A stretch of DNA of 13,024 bases, from assembly GCA_015680635.1 (NCBI GenBank), contig JAABOA010000201.1, positions 3,448 through 16,471 of the forward strand, given 5' to 3'. Shown here one piece after another: positions 9,008-13,024 of the stretch; within the stretch, counting starts at the first letter, position 1, and the number at the start of each line of letters is the position of its first letter. The stretch comes from Lunasporangiospora selenospora. Its lineage: Eukaryota > Mortierellomycota > Mortierellomycetes > Mortierellales > Mortierellaceae. The notes beneath the pieces were generated by a model. That model ran no database searches. It saw nothing but the letters and a program-made list of their open reading frames with translations, and had not been told where the DNA came from. A program made the position numbers and the translations under genes.

Positions 9008-9251
9008 GAAAATCGGGACGACGACACAGCCAATTCGTCCCATTTATTTTTAGAAATCGTATGTCGCCCCGCTGCTTGCATTTAGAAGAAGGGCCTTGAG
9101 ATAGAGGGGAGGGGGGGGGGGGTTGGCTTTAGTGAAAAGCCGTTCTCGGTTTATCTCAAGGTAATTCTTCTAAATGCAAACAGTGGGACGGCACAAGGTT
9201 TTTGAAAAAAAAAAATCTAGGACAATTGGCTGGGACATCACCCTATTTTCC
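9008..9251. mobile_element. Large imperfect inverted repeat, probable foldback or MITE-like element
   Basis: The inner arms match well: 9076-9090 (TTGCATTTAGAAGAA) and 9094-9103 (CCTTGAGATA) pair with 9165-9179 and 9152-9161. Similarity continues outward in diverged form. CAGCCAATTCGTCC at about 9027-9040 pairs with GGACAATTGGCTG at 9219-9231, and GAAAATCGGG at about 9008-9017 with CCCTATTTTC at 9241-9250. The loop carries a run of 12 G. Long arms around a short non-coding centre are typical of foldback elements and some MITEs. No target-site duplication was found, so the ends and class are uncertain. The transcript would form a long hairpin. Confidence 0.6.
9111..9122 (+). repeat. 12-base G run in the loop of the inverted repeat
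   Basis: An uninterrupted run of 12 G, preceded by GAGGGGA, lies near the centre of the inverted repeat. Such runs can form G-quadruplex-like structures and vary in length. Confidence 0.85.
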
Positions 9252-11325
9252 CTCTTCCTCTCGTCCCATTTTAGGAGACCCCTATTTTCGCAAATGCTGT
9301 GTTTCCCTTTTTTGGCCCAGGTAGGGATTGTAGGCAGCTTTCATGCATGCGGGGGAAACGGAGTAGTTAGATAAAGTTACCAATACAACGTGTCTTGGAC
9401 GAGATCCAAAGCGGATCAAATAATTGGGACAGGGTCGAAAATGCCTACATATCTCAGTCAAGAGGGGACTATGGCTGAATAAATGCCAAAAGGCTTTTTT
9501 GCTCCATACTCGTGAATTGAAGCGCCGTTAGAGCTTGGAATCACGGCATAGAGATCTTGGCGCGAGAGGAAAGCCCGTATCTCTGTCCCTCAGGCCCTCG
9601 TGTTTTGTCAATTGTAAATGCTCATGGCACTTCCTCGGTCCTGACTGGACCGATATCGAGTTTCTTTCCTCATTGATTTCTACACTTTTCCCCAAATGGT
9701 TTTTAGCCACCTGGACAGCCAAATGGGGGCTCTCTTCGCATTATCGGTTATGAGTGTTTAGTCCAGCCATCCTGTAAGCGGTAAGCAACTGGTACGCGAC
9801 TGGTGAGTATGAGAACGGCCCGAGTCATCCTTATCCCGATGGTATGTTTTGCCAATACTTCTCTTGGCCAAGACACTGAAGGCTTTTCCCAATACAATTC
9901 TCAACAGAACGGCCAAAGAACTCCCATCTTCTTCCTCTTCCCAATCGTATTCATACAGTCTTGATAGATAGTGTTTGGCTAGAGAGTGCTGCCCCAAACA
10001 ATTTCCACTCTATCCTCAATCATCCAATCGGGAACTTGGCCTCTCACAGCCATTATGGGCTGCACAATTATTATTTTTGGCCTAGGCCCCATTCTCATTC
10101 AAAGAAATGCAAATCAACAAAGCCAAGGCAAAACCTGCCTTTGATTGATAGAGAAAACAACAAGAGGCACCATCTTTTACAGGTGCGAATACCGTTGCTC
10201 AAGGTCCACTGCTATGCTACACAAGAGGGAAGGGACTTGGCGAAATATATGGCAAAGAGAGCGCGAGCGCCTGGTCACAAAATAATTTGTGGAACCCCTA
10301 GAAAAAAGGTTCAGAGTGTATGTTCGTACTGTACGAATTGGATCAGAGGGAAGGGGAGGCGTAGTCAAAGGGAAGTTGGTCAGCTCCATTCACAGCAGTT
10401 GAGTGTTGTTCGCTTAAGTGAAAGCACCCTCACTGTCCCTTTCATTCTTTAGTTTCGTCCGCAATGCTAAAAGTCCCTTGAAAGATGAAAAACGAGGAGA
10501 GGTTGACTATTGATGCAAAAAAAAAAAGAAAGAAAAAAGAAAAGAAAAGAAAAGAAAAGGCGCATCGGTTGGATGGAGGAGGAATATAGACTAGTTGCAG
10601 GAGGCAGAGATTGAAAAAGAAGGTTGAGGAATACCCATTTGATATTCTTTGGTCTGCCAGTAGATATATGGGCTTTGAAGAGAAGAATGTAGGGTGCGCC
10701 CATTCTTCGGTCGGCTGTGCTTTGTACCATGATGAGATTGGCCTATTTCTAGAATCTTGAGGTTTTCGTGGGGCACCAATGGACATGGGATAGATATATC
10801 CTAGGGGTAACCACGACGGAAGAGTGGAAGCTGGTACAAAGAATGGGCAGTTCAGTAAGAGGAAAGTGTGCGAGAAAGTATGTGCGACGAGATGGACCGC
10901 GCCTCCAGGCTCCCACTTGATAGATTTTCTGTCCCGTTGGACCGATAGCTCGTGAGTGTTTTGCATCCAAAGTCTTTAACAAATAGAGTTTTTTTTTTGA
11001 TCTCCCGCTCTTATTTGCGCCCCACACATCACCTTCACATCCTATTTCGAAATTGAACCTGTGGGCCATACGATGGTGAACGTTGAGGATATTTGGTAAC
11101 TGCATTGACCTGCACTGCTTGCGGGATAGCTGGAACTCTTTGTCTGACTCAGGCAACCAACCCATATTCACTTACAAACCTGGGTGTTACAAGTGCAATC
11201 AGATCCTCAGTCCTGAAAACGTTTAAATGCGACCCATCTATTCTGTGAAAATCTCATCACCAACCACCTTCCAAGCTACACTTCTACCAAGTAGGCCTCC
11301 TCATATCTTCTCCATCTCGAACGCA
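9252..11325. other. Long stretch without a supported gene
   Basis: About 2 kb with several long but unconvincing frames. Plus 9961-10452 (163 codons) opens with TTG, with its first in-frame ATG late. Minus 10442-10966 (174 codons) runs across an A/G tract. Minus 10749-11171 (140 codons) overlaps it in another frame. None shows a domain, signal peptide or matched splice sites. A minus-strand gene with introns near 11000-11190 cannot be excluded, because GTAAGTG near 11175 on that strand looks like a splice donor. The right end is the upstream region of the second secreted-protein gene. Confidence 0.4.
10517..10560 (+). repeat. Homopurine A/G tract with (AAAAG)n units
   Basis: Forty-four consecutive purines begin with an A run and end in tandem AAAAG units (about 10536-10559). 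It is a simple repeat, likely unstable in length and able to adopt unusual DNA structure. Confidence 0.85.
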
Positions 11326-11393
11326 GTACAACACAATATCAGTTGATCCTTACTAACTTGTAATTCAACTCCACTTCCCTTACTACATTCCAG
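11326..11393 (+). other. Probable intron in the leader of the second secreted-protein gene
   Basis: The segment starts GTACAAC, carries a perfect TACTAAC branch point at 11351-11357 and ends in a pyrimidine-rich tract and CAG (11391-11393). At 68 bases it is a normal fungal size. The open frame before it (ATG at 11227, phase 0) does not join in phase to the frame after it, so the intron is either in the 5' leader or uses another donor. GTAACTGC near 11094, after a short ATG frame, is one phase-compatible option. Confidence 0.5.
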
Positions 11394-11832
11394 TGTGTCG
11401 GCCACTAACACCAATCAGAACAACTCCTGGCCCTTGAAGTCGTGCCTCAAGGTTGCTGCCGCTATCACAATCATGTCCCACGTCACCATTGCTGATGCGT
11501 GCTCGCCTACGACCCTTGACGTCAAATGGGAGCAGTTCTACCAGCAGGATTGTTCCGGAGGAAAGTGCATTTCCCAGTCGGCCATGAAGGTGACCTACGA
11601 CTTCTACATTCGTGATCGTTACCACCAGAGCTTCACCCAGGTTGCTTCAAAGAAGTCCTCGGCTAGCGGCATTCCCAAGGCCTGCATTGGCGATGGCAAC
11701 TACTGCGTCAAGTTCAACAGCCCCACCAACGTCGAGCTTTTCTATGCCAACAAGAAGAGAAAGTACACCAAGACCAACAAGAAGACCGGAAACTCGCAGT
11801 ATGGCGGTGCCGAGTACTACGATTGCGTGTAA
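11394..11832 (+). CDS. Small secreted cysteine-rich, lysine-rich protein; start codon unclear
   Basis: The frame is open from the splice acceptor at 11393 to TAA at 11830-11832. A hydrophobic signal-peptide-like segment runs from codon 11434 (KSCLKVAAAITIMSHVTIADA), with probable cleavage before CSPTT. The mature part is about 110 residues, with six cysteines, many Tyr and Lys (a cluster near KKRKYTKTNKK) and the end YYDCV. It resembles small secreted cysteine-rich proteins of fungi in layout, but I recognise no family. The codon expected to start the signal peptide, at 11434, is TTG. The first in-frame ATG is 11473, inside the hydrophobic core, which would spoil export. The true start may be an upstream exon, non-AUG initiation, or a lost start. 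Codons are strongly C/G-ending (nearly all Lys AAG, most Tyr TAC), which suggests high expression until recently. AATAAA follows at 11918. Confidence 0.75.
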
Positions 11833-11917
11833 AGCGAGCTTTCCACTTTGACCTAGAATATCATCTATTCTCCAAGGCAGTCGGTCCAAAGAACTTGCCT
11901 GTTTAGAACATAGAAAT

Positions 11918-11923
11918 AATAAA
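11918..11923 (+). terminator. AATAAA polyadenylation signal
   Basis: A canonical AATAAA lies 86 bases after the stop of the cysteine-rich protein gene, followed by a CT-rich stretch with TGTCTCTCTGT. The spacing is normal for a fungal 3' UTR. Confidence 0.6.
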
Positions 11924-12770
11924 TTAGCAGGGCTCTGTCTCTCTGTACATGGAGAGGCGGTAGTCCTTGAAGATATCCCCTAAAATTCATTTGTCACGCT
12001 TTGGGATATTTGTGAAATCATTTGTCTTAAAGAGTCCAATTGTGGTCAGTGTAGAGAATCAGCTCAATGTAGCTCTAGAGCATCTTCGTGGTCGGTTACT
12101 ATCCCTTTCTGTTTGCTCAAAGTTCGTTCTTGACAAGTTGCAGACATTTAGTCAGAATTTCTCAATTACAACTACTTCTCAGCAGCGACTGAAAAACTGC
12201 ATGACTAGAGTCTTGGCCTATATCTTTTGCCTTCTGTCCAACAGGAGTTGATGTCGTCAAAATGACTTTCAACTGTTTTAAAGCTTATGCAAATGGTTTC
12301 TAAAGAGTCAGAAGCTGGACATGATATTTGACGATGTAGTATTAAATATCAGCAGTCATTTAAAGAAACTAATGCTCCTCTTCGAACCAGGTCACTCTAA
12401 ATCCTCTCTCAATAAGACAGTTTTGGAGAATGCGCCTGTAATATATTAAAAGCAAAGTGTCTTAACGCTCTCTCTCTCTCTCTCCAGCCCGTCTGTACTT
12501 CATTTCCAAATCTTCCTCAGTATTACATCAACCATTTGGCACATTTCAATTGAAAACACGAAAGGACTTCTCTGGAAATTGAAGGGGGAAAAAAAAGAAA
12601 GACTGGTGTCACACCTTGGCATGATATCTACTCTAGCTACAGTCATTAAACTTGGTCAATTGATACGGAGTAACTGAGAGTATAGTTCGGTGAGAGGGAA
12701 TGCCCTGTGTCTAATATCTATCTGGAGTCAGCAGAGACGATATCCTGTGCAACCTCAGTCTTCCATGTTT
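11924..12770. other. No supported gene
   Basis: A 94-codon plus-strand frame (11967-12251) starts only with TTG and has its first ATG near the end, so I do not call it. The remainder is AT-rich and holds a CT microsatellite and several pyrimidine tracts. No RNA gene is recognised. Confidence 0.4.
12468..12484. repeat. (CT)n microsatellite
   Basis: A CT dinucleotide run of about 17 bases, ended by CCAG. It is shorter than the run at 8026-8051 and lies outside any supported gene. Confidence 0.85.
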
Positions 12771-13004
12771 CTACACGAGTAGCCCTTCCGCTCTTGCTAT
12801 CTCTGATTTCAACGTCTTACTGGGGACGGGAATGGAAAATGGTACGGTTGAAGCAGAAGAGACCGAGATGGGAACATTGGCTGGGATACTGGACACCAGC
12901 AAGTTATCTCTCGCTTTTTTGTGAACCACCATAGTCCGCATCAGACCATTCCCTAGGCTGGGTTTCTCGTATTCCAGTCCATGGGGGGACTGTGAAAAAG
13001 ACAT
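12771..13004 (-). CDS. Hypothetical Ser/Pro/Val-rich open frame near the right edge
   Basis: An ATG at 13004-13002 opens a 77-codon frame ending in TAG at 12773-12771. Composition is plausible for coding sequence: Ser, Pro and Val are enriched in the middle (SIPANVPISVSSASTVPF) and the C-terminus is charged. No signal peptide, domain or family is visible. It could be a short gene, a first exon, or chance. The opposite strand is also open for 75 codons (12707-12934), which lowers confidence. Confidence 0.3.
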   Translation of the reverse strand: MSFSQSPHGLEYEKPSLGNGLMRTMVVHKKARDNLLVSSIPANVPISVSSASTVPFSIPVPSKTLKSEIARAEGLLV

Positions 13005-13024
13005 TTTTGGCACAGCACCAAAAA

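Noticed and set aside
9961-10452. 163-codon plus-strand open frame with two close CxxC-like cysteines (CSYC)
   Set aside because: It begins with TTG and its first in-frame ATG is late. A single cysteine pair is not enough to call a zinc finger.
10442-10966. 174-codon minus-strand open frame
   Set aside because: It runs across the A/G simple repeat, giving poly-Phe/Ser translation, overlaps two other long frames on the same strand and has no motif. It looks like chance openness.
10749-11171. 140-codon minus-strand open frame
   Set aside because: It has no domain or signal peptide and overlaps the previous frame. Splice-like sites nearby did not yield a consistent model.
11227-11325. ATG frame of 33 codons as first exon of the second secreted protein
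   Set aside because: Joining it at GTACAAC to the acceptor at 11393 gives the wrong phase and a quick stop, and it has no signal-peptide character.
11647-11889. Minus-strand and third-frame open frames over the second secreted protein
   Set aside because: They are shadows of the strongly codon-biased sense gene.
12375-12400. GGTTCGAA on the minus strand, resembling a tRNA B box
   Set aside because: No A box at proper spacing and no cloverleaf could be drawn around it.

Overview
The window looks like nuclear DNA of a filamentous fungus, most likely an early-diverging lineage (Mucoromycota/Mortierellomycotina type). The evidence is spliceosomal introns with GT...AG ends and CTAAT/TACTAAC branch points, AATAAA polyadenylation signals, a TATA box with a pyrimidine-rich leader, small secreted cysteine-rich proteins, and a relic of a DIRS-like retrotransposon. 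The lineage is inferred; no rRNA or marker gene is present. There are no tRNA or rRNA genes, CRISPR arrays or bacterial-style operons. The region is gene-poor and reads as an accessory, transposon-scarred stretch.

Layout. Positions 1-700 hold two weak opposing open frames of unknown meaning. Positions 1316-3147 on the minus strand hold a multi-exon gene. It has a helical N-terminal part, a Ser/Thr/Ala-rich linker and a C-terminal PD-(D/E)XK nuclease-like core. Its 3' exons have phase-consistent introns, but the reading frame slips near position 2100, so it may be decaying. Positions 3150-5380 are mostly non-coding, with a strong hairpin at 3311-3345 and coding-like fragments in conflicting frames at 4375-4826. 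Positions 5543-6322 are a broken reverse transcriptase of the DIRS/tyrosine-recombinase type, interrupted by one in-frame stop.

Positions 6897-7959 form the clearest gene: TATA box, leader, an intact 186-residue secreted protein (7231-7791) and an AATAAA signal. The protein has a signal peptide, a long Gly/Ala-rich hydrophobic stretch and six mature cysteines. Positions 9008-9251 are a large imperfect inverted repeat with a 12-G run, probably a foldback or MITE-like element. Positions 11326-11923 hold a second secreted six-cysteine, lysine-rich protein with highly biased codon use, but it has no ATG where the signal peptide should begin.

The genes do not form a pathway. The common theme is two unrelated small secreted proteins and one nuclease-like gene set among transposon remains, an arrangement common for fast-evolving effector-type genes in fungi. 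Effector roles are inference only; nothing in the sequence demonstrates them.
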